Assembly (NCBI GenBank): GCA_907164885.2
Contig: OU015493.1
Location: 60,546,435-60,610,434, forward strand
Direction of reading: 5' to 3'
Source of the DNA: Dolomedes plantarius
Lineage: Eukaryota > Arthropoda > Arachnida > Araneae > Dolomedidae
DNA length: 64,000 nucleotides
Part shown: in pieces, positions 31,332 to 43,482 of the stretch
Position numbering within the stretch: position 1 is the stretch's first letter
Layout: each line of letters starts with the position of its first letter
The notes under the pieces: model-generated
Seen by the model: the letters and a program-made list of their open reading frames with translations, nothing else
Databases searched by the model: none
Told to the model about the DNA's origin: nothing
Made by a program: the position numbers and the translations under genes

Positions 31332-31660
31332 AAGGTTCGAGTTAGCCTAGCGGTACATCTGGGGGAGGGGTGTGTTCGGTATGAATCCCAGTGAACGCAA
31401 TTAAATACATTTATGTTCCGGTCAGATAGGGATACGTTAAATCCGTAGACAGGAAGGTTCTTCTATGAGGTCAGATAGGGTGGGAGAACATACGAGCCAG
31501 ATGTCACCTTTGGGGTTGCTAGGTTAAAATTGTGGTGGCACCTGGCCAAGTCGGACTCCGAACCTTGTGTTACCATTGTAAACAGGAGCTCTGTTCCTCT
31601 GCCCGCTGCCTTCCATGCCTCTGCTCTGGAGTTGTTCCGGCATGCGGGCATTAAAATAAT
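31332..31660 (+). mobile_element. tRNA-headed retroposon (SINE-like), copy 1
   Basis: The head has an A-box-like GTTAGCCTAGCGG (31341-31353) and a B-box-like GTTCGGTATGAATCCC. The body, with 'gccagatgtcacctttgg' and 'caagtcggactccgaacctt', recurs in diverged form at 62184-62465. No coding content. Confidence 0.5.
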
Positions 31661-31927
31661 AAATTTAAAAGAATCCACTTTGTTAAAATTTTGCCAGTTA
31701 ACATATCGATAGTTAAACTTCCCTGTTCGAAAACTTTTTGTATACTATAATCTTTGCCTATAACCTAATGCGTTACATATACAAAAGTTCTTTCGCACTT
31801 TATAGAAACGATTTTGTAATTTATTTTTGTCGTTTGCATTATGAGATAAAAATTTGACAACTTGAGAATAATCGTGCGCTACTGTTTTGGTTTAATAGGA
31901 ATACAAAATAAAAGATTTATTTTGAAA

Positions 31928-33001
31928 ATGGCTCCTAAAATTGGCTCGAAGGTTACGCAACTGCGCTTCGAAGAGAAATATTTGTATCAACAATTTATAA
32001 AGCGGTGTAAAAATCACGGTTATGGCATTTCGTAAAAAGATATTTATAATATATTAAATTTGAAAGGAAACAATGTCTAACTGAAAGAAAAAATGAAAAC
32101 ATGACCACGAAACCTCATCCTAAGACTGTTTGAACGCAGGTAAATATCAAGAAAGGAAATTCTCTGATCCTAAAAGAAAATCTGCCGACACAAAGATCCA
32201 TTGCATCTAAACTAGTAATGCCTTCTGGCACTGTAAGTAAAATCATTCAAAAATATTTGAAGTTAAGAAAGTTGTTTAAATCTAAAGTTCATCTGCTTTT
32301 GCCAAAGCATATTGCTGGAGGAAAAACAAATTGTAGAAAATTACATGAAACACCTAGCTGCTGTAAAATGGAAATTTGTGGTAACACCCGATGAGGCATG
32401 GGTGTATTTAAGCGACTGTAATAAAAAAAAGATGAATTTTCTATTGCTCAATTGACGGGAATGACCATACGAAATGGCTTCGTCTGTGTACAGAAAAGTT
32501 CCCAAAGGGATTGATGATAGTTACAGGAATTTGTTGCAACGGTAAATTAAAAATCAAAAAAGTCTTAAGTAAGGCCAAAATTAATTCAGTCTATTATCTG
32601 CAAAATATTTTAGAAACAACTTTTGAAAAAGATTTTCCAGCCTTAAATGGAAAGGATATTGATAAATTTGAGCTTCATACGGACAAAGACTCTATCCACA
32701 CGTCTAAATCAACTGTTACTTATTTACAAAGAAAGAATCAGAAACAGGAATAAAGTGAATCTCATTTAATGAAATACGTATAAAATCCCCTGACACTTCT
32801 CCAATGGACTTTTGCGCTTTCTGTTTAATAAAACGATCCATAGGAAAACGGCATCCAAGAACACTGAATAAACTCTGGAAAACGGTCCATGAGGAATGGA
32901 GTAAAATTGACATGATGGTACTAAGAAAAAAGTTTACTTTCCTGGAAAATTCGAGCAAGAGCTATTCTCAAGAACCATGGATATCAGATAGAAGCAAATA
33001 G
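31928..33001 (+). pseudogene. Mariner-like transposase pseudogene
   Basis: Starts MAPKIGSKVTQLRFEEKY and runs through several broken frames. Blocks include VVTPDEAWVYLSD (first Asp region, about 32375), KWLRLCTEKFPKGLMIVTG, LHTDKDSIHTS (second Asp region, about 32675), SPDTSPMDFCAFCLIKR (third Asp region, about 32790-32840) and TLNKLWKTVHEEWSKIDM. Multiple stops make it inactive. Terminal repeats were not found. This belongs to a different mariner lineage from the one at 26104-27910. Confidence 0.7.
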
Positions 33002-33870
33002 CCGCAAAAATACAGCATTTATGCATAAAACCTAACTATCAAAATCCTTTCCATAAGGTGCGAGCGACCTTCTGTATACATGTCACAGAATAATTTTTTT
33101 TTAAATGGAGAACTTTCATACGACCTATCTATGCGTTACACACTTTATTGTAGGTAAAGCTGGAATTTTTGAGGAAGGGGAGAGGCAAAAATTATAAATT
33201 TTCCCATTCTCCCAACATCAGAACATGAGATTGTTAAAAACAACGCATATGTTTTATAAACACATTTCGATAAAGAAATTTAGGAAGACGTATTTAGTTA
33301 AAATCTGTGATAGTCGAAAAGTAAACACTCTCCCCCCACAGGTGTTGCAGTTTTTTAGAATTTCCCAATTTTTTACCTTTATGCCAAGCTTATTTTGCGT
33401 AAAGATTTTAGAAGATTTGTTGCTTTGAAAACAAAATATTTATAAGTATTAAAGATGTCTAAAAGAATTTGTTTCAAAGAGTGCATTTGATACTGGTGAT
33501 GAGTTTCATTCCCTCCCCCTCCCTTCCCAAGGAATAGAATAAATTAATATATTTCCCATGAATCTTCAGCATACATGAGGGGTGAGAAAAGTATCAACGT
33601 ATTATATTGAGAAATATCTTTGAAAACTTGGAGAGGATTGCTGATTTTGCTGAATTTTCCTCTTTCAGCAAAATACCACTGATTATTTTTTGGAGATACT
33701 TCCGGTCAAGATTAAGGTAAAATTATTCCTGAGCATATGGCTTTTTTATTATTATTTATAATATCTCCTAGTTATTACTTTGTTTCAAGATATTAAGAAA
33801 TAAATTTTTCTCCCCTCTCTGCGGGTGCAAGGTATAAGAAATGTCCTAAAACGTCCTTTGATATTGAGTC
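33002..33870. other. Unassigned sequence
   Basis: I see no gene, element end or repeat here. Confidence 0.3.
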
Positions 33871-33875
33871 ATGAT

Positions 33876-33877
<2 letters not shown>

Positions 33878-33939
<62 letters not shown>

Positions 33940-33975
33940 TAGATAGATAGATAGATACATACATAAATAGATAGA
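33878..33975. repeat. Compound microsatellite (TA)n(GA)n(GATA)n
   Basis: A run of TA, then GA, then GATA/GATACATA units directly left of the Tc1-like element at 33978. Confidence 0.9.
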
Positions 33976-33977
33976 TA

Positions 33978-34906
33978 CACTGCTGGTCATTAAAATTGCA
34001 ACACCAGGAAGGAAAGCAAATAAGAAAAATTTTGTTATTGCACGTATATAGCATAGTAGAAAGAAAATATGAATATATTTATAAGCAATTTGGGGCTATA
34101 CAGAGTTCGAAATTAGTTCACACAGCTGTCGCCTATTGCAGCTAAAACGGCTCTAACCCTGTTAGGCATCCAGTCGAACTGGGTTTGGATGAAAGATACG
34201 GGCAAGTCATTCCATGCTGCTTCAAGTCTATGCCGCACTTCCTCAATCGTAGTGGCTGGAGAGTGGTGGTGACGTGGGGCCACTCCTCTATTCAGTTTTG
34301 TCGTTGGGCGCACCATTGTCACTGCGCGTCTCTATGCTGCAGTATCAAGGGAAGCTGCGATAATGGTCGCCGTGCAGACAGTCCGTGCTGCTCCAGAAGT
34401 CGCGTAGTTACACTGTCTGTGCGGATAATTGTAGTGCTGCAAACAAGTCCATTTCTTGACTCAAGGTCCGTGATGAGGTTGTATGATCTTGCAAGGCCGA
34501 TCTGACAACATGTCTGTTCTCTCGGACGTTAGTGGTGGAGGCCATTGAGATCCTGCATGGCATTCAGTATGACCGTCCTGAACCCATCGTTTCCATAGCC
34601 AGTCGTTGGATTCTGACCAATGCGAGTAGCAATATCGCAGAACGATAAATTGCATTCTCGATAGGCCACGATCCTGCCACTTTCGAATTTCGACACGTAC
34701 TGGTAGCCGTTTATCCTACTTATACGAGGCAGAACATGATCTTCTCACAAAAAATCAACATTCAAATGCAATTTCCGAATGAGAAACCGGCTACGAAACT
34801 TTTCTTTTATACAATGTTTGAGAAGCCGAATATCTTCTTTCATTCTTGCGAATTTTGCGTTTGTATCATCCCTCCTTCATGGTGTTGCAATTTTAATGAC
34901 CATCAC

Positions 34907-34909
<3 letters not shown>
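33978..34909 (-). mobile_element. Internally deleted Tc1-like transposon
   Basis: Inverted ends contain GGTCATTAAAATTGCAACAC (left, about 33985-34004; its complement at about 34881-34900), flanked by TA-rich microsatellites. Minus-strand remnants read from the right: RIVAYRECNLSFCDIATRI (about 34680), later SVTTRLLEQHGLSARRPL (about 34380), then directly RHRLEAAWNDLPVSFIQTQ and MPNRVRAVLA (about 34230-34130). The DDE core between them is missing, so the element is a deletion derivative that would need a transposase supplied in trans. Confidence 0.7.

Positions 34910-34910
<1 letters not shown>

Positions 34911-34953
<43 letters not shown>
34911..34953. repeat. TA microsatellite
   Basis: (TA)n immediately right of the deleted Tc1-like element. 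Confidence 0.9.
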
Positions 34954-34958
<5 letters not shown>

Positions 34959-35230
34959 TATTTACATTTTTAGATAATAGTACTTCAAATCTTTAACGTT
35001 TTTCTGTTATTTTTTTCTGTTATTTTTTCATATAACGTTCAGTTTTCTCGATAATCTCACATTAATTCTTCCGTATGCACAAAATAAGAACAGAACGCGT
35101 AATGATTCGAGTGTCTGGCACCCTGTTAATTTTCCCACCAATCTTTCGTTACTTCTTTCATGCATGAAACGAATAGATAGAAAAGGTTCTCATACATCAA
35201 CGGGAATTTGCAGCCCCCAGGGGAACTAAT

Positions 35231-35292
35231 ATATATATATATATATATATATAATGTATGTATGTATAGGTATATAGGTGTGTGTGTGTGTA
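35231..35292. repeat. TA and TG microsatellites
   Basis: (TA)n at about 35231-35253, then TATG units and (TG)n near 35278-35292. The surrounding 34960-35849 shows no gene. Confidence 0.8.
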
Positions 35293-35849
35293 GAATGTTG
35301 AAGTGAACTTTGAACTATGAATTGCCAACTTTAGTAAAGTTATCTATGAAACCGTATTACGTCTGGCGGAAGAGAACGCCCCTATCATAAACCTTGTCAC
35401 GACCCCCTGTACTCTCTTAGGGGAGTAACATTAGGACTCCCGCTTTGGACAGAGGGCTCGCTTTCCTTCTTTTGGTCGTAGACGGGCAACGTTATTTTCT
35501 ATTCTCTATGTAAATAAATTGTAATTAGTTTTTGTTCTTGACGAAGGTTATTAATTAGATTACGACTGAGAGCGAGTAAAAAGAATCGACGCACCAAGGA
35601 AATGTTAGATTGTATTGAAATTTCGTATACAAAGATGGTTCGAAGGACATGCAAATGATTAAAATTTTAGTGTCCAACGAAAGAATAATGGGAGCTCCAG
35701 CGCATCAATACTTTGCATTCCGCAGGTGTATATAAGCAGTGATTTTCGATTTGATGTTAACAATTTCTGTTGCATTTTGACTGCGGATATTTTCAATCGA
35801 CATAAAAATGTGTAGCCGAAGGTTTCGTGCTCATTACTAGCAAATTTCA

Positions 35850-36365
35850 GAGTTTGAAAGAGGTCGTGCAATCGGATTGAACCTGGTTGGGCAAATCGAA
35901 GAATCGCTCGATATCTAGGTCAAAGCGATGCAGTGATTATATGATGACGACAAGTATGGGTCTAACCGTCAGGACGGCAGCGGTCGACTTATGACCATAG
36001 CAGAACTGGAAGAAAGGATAATTGTCATATCATCTGTCGCAGTACCGGCTTCGTCGTTATGAACCCTCTGACGCGTGACCCACACACAAGTGTCCAACAT
36101 GGCCATTGTTAGATGACTCACAGAGAGGAATCTACGCTCGCGTCGACCGTTGCGCCGCTTACCCCAGACGCCTGTACACCGTCAAATGGTGTTTATCTCG
36201 ATCAACTTTGAACTGAGCCGACTGAGGACGTATAGTCTTTATTGACGAGTCCTTTTTCATACTACGTCCTGACGACCACTGAAGACGTGTCTGGAGACGT
36301 CCAGCGCAGCGTAGGAATCCTTCCCTAACTATCTTGCGCCACTCTCGACTTACGTTTCAATAAGA
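35850..36365 (+). pseudogene. Tc1-like transposase fragment
   Basis: Decayed plus-strand frames reading ERGRAIGLNLVGQIEESL, then VSNGRLQ-like and LRRVTHTQVSTMAI blocks, RNLRSRRPLRRLP near 36130, and a FIDESFF/VWRRPAQRRNPS region near 36240-36320 that corresponds to the first catalytic Asp region. It is cut off before the second Asp. No terminal repeats found. Confidence 0.6.
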
Positions 36366-36780
36366 TAATACCAAGCCGCATACGGCACGTGTTGCCTTGT
36401 GGAGGGGGTAAATTTAAATTCAAATTCAACCACAGACAGATCTGGTTGCACAAACAGATACTGATACTTTATTATGGATTAAAGACTATAATACAAAGTT
36501 TTTAATTGCATTTCCTTCATAATACGAGTATTTAGTGAAACATGGGTTCAGTGTAGCCTCATATCTGCTGACAAAAAACGGAAACCGACTATAAATTGCT
36601 AATCGATAGATAATGATTTAAATATTCTGCTGACAAACACAGAGCAAAGCATTAATAAATTGATAGCAGAGCACCAAGTTCATCCTTCTAATTTCGATTA
36701 GTTTTAATGGTAATCGTAATGTTTAGCCAATCTGAAAGTCGGGAAATCACGTACCTGACACACTGTATTATCTATACTGA
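36366..36780. other. Unassigned sequence
   Basis: AT-rich; I see nothing that supports a gene or element. Confidence 0.3.
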
Positions 36781-36782
36781 TA

Positions 36783-38004
36783 TACACTCAAGAGCCAAAA
36801 CGTTATGACCACCCCTACATTTTGCAATGAATTCTCCTGGATGACGTGGAAGGCACGTGATCAGGTGGAAGTGGTATTTAACTGCTGCTGGAGAGTCTGA
36901 AGAATCATTCTTTCACTTACTTCTGTGTGTGATGGGAAAGGCTGCGGATCTAAGCGACTTTGATAGAGGGCAGATTTTAATGGCTCGAAGGCTCGGAACA
37001 AGTATTTCCGAAACTGCACGACTCGTGGGTTGTTCGCGACCTACAGTTGTTAGTACTTATGCAAAGTGGATGAATGACGGTGAAACCAGCAGTAGACGAC
37101 ATGGTGTTGGACGTCCACACGCTATCAAAGAAAAAGACATCGGAGACTGTCTCGCACGGTGAAGCAGAACCGGAGCCAGACAGTGCTCAGCTGACAGCCC
37201 AATACAATGCAGGGCCAAGTAGAATAGTATCGCAGCACACTGTTCAGCGGACACTGTTGGATATGGGGCTACGCATTCAAACGTCCCACTCGTGTGCCTT
37301 TGCTGACCAAGCGTCATCGCCAACTGCGCCTGCGCTGGGCCCGGGAACATCGCGACTGGTCCATGGATCAGTGGGAGAGAGTTGCCTGGTCAGATAAATC
37401 ACGGTTTGTCATTCATCACGTCGATGGCCGTGTCAGCATACGCCGTCTTCCAGGCGAACTGTTGCTCCCTCAATGTACAGCAGGTCATACACAGGCCGGT
37501 GGTGGCGGTATTATGCTTTGGGGGACGTCCTCGTGGGCGTTCCTGGGACCCGTGGTTGTGGTAGAGCAGACCATGAATGCTACAGGGTATCTGAACATCA
37601 TTGCGGACCAGTTGCACCCTTACATGGCCTCTGTTTTTCCAGCTGGAAATGGAATGTTCCAACAGGACAACGCCCCGTGTCACAAGGCTAAAATTGTGTT
37701 GGAGTGGTTCCAGGAACATGATGCTGAATTCCAGTTAATGTCCTGGCCGCCTAACTTACCGGATCACAATCCGATAGAACACATTTGGGATGTCATGGGA
37801 CGGCAGCTCAGAGTTCAAAGACCACCAATTCGCAATATCTGGGATTTGCGTGACCGTTACTTAAACATCTGGTACAATCTGTCTCCGGCCATCTACCAAG
37901 GACTTGTGGCATCTATGCCAAGGCGGGTTGAAGCTGTGTTGCGCGCCAAAGGTGGGCCAACTCGTTATTGACAGGTGGTCATAATGTTTTAGCTCTTGAG
38001 TGTA
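36783..38004 (+). mobile_element. Tc1-like transposon, nearly complete
   Basis: 1222 bp with terminal inverted repeats of about 31 bp (TACACTCAAGAGCCAAAAC... and its complement, two mismatches). TA duplications lie at 36781-36782 and 38005-38006. It encodes a DD34E-type transposase with a damaged N-terminal half. Confidence 0.92.
36932..37971 (+). pseudogene. Tc1 DD34E transposase, frameshifted
   Basis: The N-terminal frame begins [20 protein letters not shown] (helix-turn-helix) and shifts near 37130. A middle part carries stops. From about 37290 one frame runs to the stop at 37971: LTKRHRQLRLRWAREHRDWS, WSDKSRF (first Asp; the family usually has WSDES), GGGGIMLWGT, FQQDNAPCHKA (second Asp), LPDHNPIEHIW (Glu present; usually SPDLN) and the ending AKGGPTRY. 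The catalytic triad is intact but the frame is not. Confidence 0.88.
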
Positions 38005-38304
38005 TAAAGAGAGAACGATTTTGTACGTGGAGGGTAATCTCCAGAACCACTGCACCTATTTGAAAAATTCTTTCATTGTTTGAAAGGTACATTATTCCAG
38101 ATGGACATAGGCTATATATTATGTATATCTGATCAGTAGAAATAAAGTTAAGGGCTTAATCCTAACAATTTCCATTGTTACCGCTACTGTCCTCTACCGC
38201 TTTTTGTGACGAAGATTCGAAGGAACTTTAGAGTGGTGCTCTCGCGGTGGGCTTCTGTTCTGACGTTAGCGTTTCGAAACTAGCCGTTTTCCGGCACGCC
38301 TTTT

Positions 38305-38775
38305 TCTTTTAAAAAATTAACTTTAATTATTAAGTAACGTAATATTAATTTAAATATTATTTTAGGAATATTATAATAAAAAATTTTAATATTATTTTTT
38401 AAAAAATTGAATATTATTTTAAAAAAAAAACATTCTTTACTTAAAATCCCTTTTTTATTTTTGTATTTTTATTTCATCTCTTAACCTCTTTCTTTTGAAA
38501 AATTAACTTTAATTAATAACTAACGTAATATTAATTTGAATTCTATTTTAGGCGCTTAAAATAATTTTAAAAAACATTCTTTACTTAAAATCCTTTTTTT
38601 ATTTTTGAATAAAACTACGGTTTCAAGCACACCTCATTCTTTTAAAAAATTATCTTTAATTTATAACTAACGTAATATTAATTAGAATATTATTTTTGGT
38701 GCTTAAAATAATTAAAAAAACATTCTTTACTTAAAATCCTTTTTTTATTTTTGTATTTTTATTTCATCTCTTACT
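38305..38775. repeat. AT-rich tandem repeat, three units
   Basis: Three diverged units of about 140-170 bp, each with 'aactaacgtaatattaatt' and 'cattctttacttaaaatc'. They lie immediately left of the Helitron at 38800. Confidence 0.8.
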
Positions 38776-38799
38776 CTAATTTTGAGATACCAATGTGTA

Positions 38800-39638
38800 T
38801 CTATACTTCTATAATAATATATAAAGAGAGACAGCAGATTTTCTATGCGGAGTGTAATGTACAACTTTTGTACATTAAAATGTACCTTACAACTTTTCCT
38901 TTGTCAACCGCAATCAAGTAACCATAGCAACACCCTTTAGCTTACGGGGTCCGTTTTTCGAAATCTCTCTTTAGAACGGGAAATAGTTATATACTTCCTA
39001 TCCCCATTTTATGTGGGGGACAATCAGCGTGGGGGGGGTCAGGGGAAAGAGTGGTTAATTGCTTTCTTATTGCTTTCTTACTATTGAAGAAGAATTTCAA
39101 TAGTAGTTCATCGGCACCCCGTGCCTCTTTCATCTCTCAAAAGGCTGAAAATGGATGAACCCCGGGTGAACCGCCCTTCTGATGTCTCTCGCCTGAAAAG
39201 AAATAGCCTCTAGCTAGAACGAGAAAAGATTATTATTCAGTCTCTTTCTGCAAGATTCACCATCCGTTCCCAGAATGTCACACAATTGTTCTTTGGGGGC
39301 CAAAGCCGTTAGGAAAGTTACAACAAAGTGGAATTCGAGACTATATCTCTGCCGATATCACACCGTATTTCTTGAGAGTATGTGCTTCGGATATTTCCCA
39401 CCCCGTAAGGAAAAGGTTGTAATATTTTGAAGATTCAAGTAGAGGAGGTATTGATAAATACAAAAAGGATTTTTGAAACTGGCAACGTTAAAGGGTTTAT
39501 TGAAGAAAACTACATTTGGAACTACGTTTTTATTGGATATTTAAGGTAAAAAAAGATTTACAATTTATTGGCTATCAACTGGAAATTTATTGGTATAATA
39601 TTTTGTTCAACCCGGACAAAGTCGGGACGGGACGCTAG
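38800..39638 (+). mobile_element. Non-autonomous Helitron, 839 bp
   Basis: Starts TCTATACTTCTATAATAATA after an A (38799) and ends with the hairpin-like CCCGGACAAAGTCGGG, then ACGGGACGCTAG followed by T (39639). This matches the Helitron rule A|TC...CTAG|T exactly. There is no Rep or helicase coding sequence inside. Confidence 0.8.
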
Positions 39639-39829
39639 TAGTTAATATTATCATAAAATCCCATGTATTTTCACGTGTTTACTGCTCTTTTAGGGCATAT
39701 GTGAGAAGAACCCTTCTAATGGAAAGTGCTACCGTATTCAAAAAGGAGTCGTGAGTTTTTTTTTATTATTCCGTCAGTATTGCTAGATGGCGAAAAATCT
39801 GTTCATAATATATATTACAATTGTACAAT

Positions 39830-40430
39830 ATCTGCCTTTAGGAAGCTTTAAGTTTACGTTGTGTGGACCAGGATGCCAGGACGTTGTGTGGACCAGTTTC
39901 ATATCTAGAACTGACATCGCTTAAATTAACTTTTGTGAGAATTTTCGAAGTCCTTTAGATAAAGCGCTGTATCAGTGACTTTGTGGATCCTAAAACTCTA
40001 TGACACAATACTAGTAATCAATTACACACTATGAAACAATACTTGTAATCAACAGAGCTGCTGAAATTTGAATTCGTTTCTTTCAGTCGTTAGATTACAG
40101 AGTGTTTGCATTTCGAAGGCAAAATGTTTACAATGTTTCCTTCGCAACTGTACAATGTCTATCTTTAGGAAACCTTAAATTCACGTTGTGTGGACCAGTC
40201 TCATATCTAGAACTGACATCGCTTAAATTAACTTTTGCGATTATTTTCGATGTCGTTTGGATAAAGGCTGTATTAGTGACTTCGTTGATCCTAAAATACT
40301 ATGACACAATACTTGTAATCAACTACACACTATGAATCAATATTTGTAATTAATAAAGATCCTGAAATTCAAATCCTTTCTTTTCAGTCGTTAGATTCCA
40401 GAGTCTATGCATTTCGAAGACAAAATATCT
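39830..40430. repeat. Two tandem units of about 300 bp
   Basis: Units at about 39830-40133 and 40134-40430 share 'acgttgtgtggaccag', 'tcatatctagaactgacatc' and 'cagtcgttagatt'. No coding signal. Confidence 0.85.
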
Positions 40431-40852
40431 GCGTATGTTTCCTAAACGAGTTTCGATTCTTGTTTAACATTGCTTTATTAGGATTTCTGAAGTCGCGATT
40501 AGTAGGAGTTCAATTTTCAGTCATCTTTAAGTAAGTTACTTGTAACCGAATATTTTACGCTTATCACATTACAACACTGATGTGCTCTGCATTTAACATA
40601 TCCTGGTCAAAAGTCATTAAAAGTGGAAGATATACCCCAAACTTGTTTATTTTTACACTTTATCATACTTGAAACTAGTATTGCTAAGGCTGTTTTTTTT
40701 AATTCTTGCTACACGGCTTCCTTAAGTTTGTTTATGTAACCCTTGAAGGTTACTGGGTTTTATGTAAAGATATCCAGGGAACTCACGATGATCAGATATT
40801 CAATTGGGTCAATACTGGTGTTACGTTGTGATTGACAAGGGCTTCAAGCACA

Positions 40853-42780
40853 TAGAATGTGAGGTGAACATTGTAGTACGTATATAGTTGCGCATGTATT
40901 AGACAGGGAAAATACAGTAGATGCCCGTAAGGTTACTCACGAGACAGGCCACCGTATAGAGAGTGTTCCAGTTTAGGATAATGTGAATAGATAAAAATTA
41001 AACGTACGCAAAATATTGCAGAATATTATTACGTCTTCGAAAAGCATACTGAAACGACCACTTTTTTGACTGGCAGTGCAGTGGTAACGAGAATCTTACC
41101 GATTGGGCAATTGAGACGAGGGTGAGCTCACGTTCAGGCCGTCCTGAAACTTAAGTTGGTGCATCAGTTGACACACAGATCTTCAATTGTCGTGTTTAGC
41201 TACGGGAACTTTTCCTCTCAGTGTTATCCTATTCAATGATCAGCAAATGCGCATTTTCATCACTTTTTTTTGCATAAAATGCTCAGACATTTAAATATAA
41301 AAAAATGTACAGTATTTAAAATTTAAAAATTTCAAACTTTTATATTTTTACAGGACAGTTAATTAATAATGGCTTAAAAATAAAGATCGCCCTTGATATT
41401 AAATAAAATAAAAAATATTTCAGGTAGTCTCTTCTAACGAAAGTACCGCGGGTTATTAACGTAGGATTACTTATCGTTGTTTACCTCTTTTTTTTTGACG
41501 CATTTTGATACTTTTTTTTTTTTTTTTTTTTTTTTTAACTGCTACTAGGTTTGGCGCGCTGCCAAAATTGTAACTCGTGAAGCAGGACAATTTTTTTCTC
41601 TCCGAAGTATCGTTATTGAGGAACGTAATCGTACGTTAAAAATATTTTTGAGAAACGAGTGCATTGCAGTAAAAAACCTACTTTCAACTAGAAAAAAAAC
41701 TAAATTAAAAATTTCGTTTATTTACTCGTGATAAGGAAAATGTTGAGAGGAAAATTCCCAGTACTTTAACACGCAGATTAAACAGCTGCGGTATCAACTA
41801 ATGCGCAGACGTGAGACCATGTCGGAGCATCTCACGCTCACTTAATGAGTCAGATCGCCGTCAGACACCGAATGAGGTAGCAAAATAAGTTTGAATAAGC
41901 CACTAAACACTCCTGCGCGTTTTGAAAAGACATGCTAAGTTGCAAGTCTTCACTAAACACTCCTGCGCGTTTTGAAAAGACATGCTAAGTTGCAAGTCTT
42001 TCGTTGGCAATTCCGGGCACGTGCCATGTGAGGTGAACACTTTACTACGTACATAGTTGCTTTAGACAGTTGTATTAGACAGGGATGATACAGTAGAAAC
42101 GGGAAATTTTATTCATGAGACACCGTATAGAGTGTGTTCCAGTTTAGAATAACGTGTATAGATAAATTTGAAGTGCAACATACGTAAAATATTACAGAAT
42201 TTTATTATGTGTTCGGGAAGCCTTCAAAAACGACTAACTTTTTGACTGGCAGTGCAGTGGGTGACTAGAATCTTACCGAGGGGGCAATAGACAAGAGGGA
42301 GCGCCTCACTTTCAGGTCGTCCAGAAATTTACGTTAGTGCATCAGTTATTGATACACAGATCTTCAATTCTCATGTTTAGCTATGGGAACTTTTCTTCTC
42401 AGTATTATCCTAATAAATGATCAGCAGATGCGCATTTTTCAACATTTTCTTTTCTTGCATAAAATGTTCAGTCATTTCAAAATAAAAAAATATACGTACA
42501 GGATTAAAATTTTTAAATTTTCAAACTATTATATTTTTACAGGACATTTAATTAACGATGGCTTAAAAATAAAGACTGTTCTTGATATTAAATAAAATGG
42601 ATAAAAAATATTTTAGAGAACAAGTGTATTGCAGTAAAAGATCTATTTTCAAATCAAAAAGACTAAATTCAAAAATTTGGGTTTCTTTACCTGTGATAAG
42701 GAAAATGTTGAGAGGAAAATTCCCAGTACTTTAACACGCAGATTAAACAGCTGCGGTATCAAGTAATGCGCAGCCTTTAG
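40853..42780. repeat. Tandem duplication of about 1.1 kb
   Basis: 40853-41405 and 41640-41830 match 42028-42600 and 42600-42773. Shared blocks include 'tttttgactggcagtgcagtg' and 'gattaaacagctgcggtatc'. The first unit has an extra segment at about 41410-41640 with a poly-T run (about 41513-41537). No gene is recognised. The hAT left end follows the second unit. Confidence 0.8.
41901..42000. repeat. Perfect 50-bp tandem duplication
   Basis: 41901-41950 and 41951-42000 are identical. This is a very recent local duplication, or an assembly artefact. Confidence 0.95.
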
Positions 42781-43482
42781 ACCGGTGTTTCCCAACGTGG
42801 GGCCCACGCCCCACAGGGGGGCAATTTGATTGTTAAGGGGGGCAATTCGAAAATGGACTCGACACGAGTTTAACCCTTTTGCTCCGGGCCATTTAAATGC
42901 AATGCTAGATTTCGGTGGTAAAATTGAACGAAAAAAGCAAATTCTTAAATAATTGCTGCCAATAAATATTATAAATTCGTTTGACGAGACCAAAATATCA
43001 ACTGGGTTTTTGGCGTCGTCAAGTTAACCTCCCTGCGGCAGACGGCAGGCTCCGCGGGGAACCCCGGACGCTTTAAAATCTCGCTAAACAACGCAGTTGT
43101 TCGCATCTGAATGGCCCGTCGCAACTTCTGTAGTGTTTCGCAGCATTCAGTTGGTGTTAATTTGAAATAAGCGTCCGTAAAAACTGTTGCAAAAGTCTCG
43201 TTGATTTAAAAAATATATACATTGTATAGATATAATTGGTAAGTATTTGATTTTATTTTTATTTATTTTAATTTTAGAAGCATAATTTTCCAGAAAAATT
43301 TGTCAAATGGAAAAAGAAATGTTATTTTGCGGTGGCGGTGTGGTAAATGTGTTATATACATTTAAATAAATATGCATTTTTTAGAATACGTTTACTCTAT
43401 GTCACATAAAATTAATTTTAACACATACTTTAGTTTTGGTTTTTAATTGATCTTATATTTATTTCTTTCAGCCCATAGTAAA

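Noticed and set aside
33793..33990. 65-codon frame of serine, leucine and tyrosine repeats
   Set aside because: Translation of the GA/GATA/TA microsatellite.
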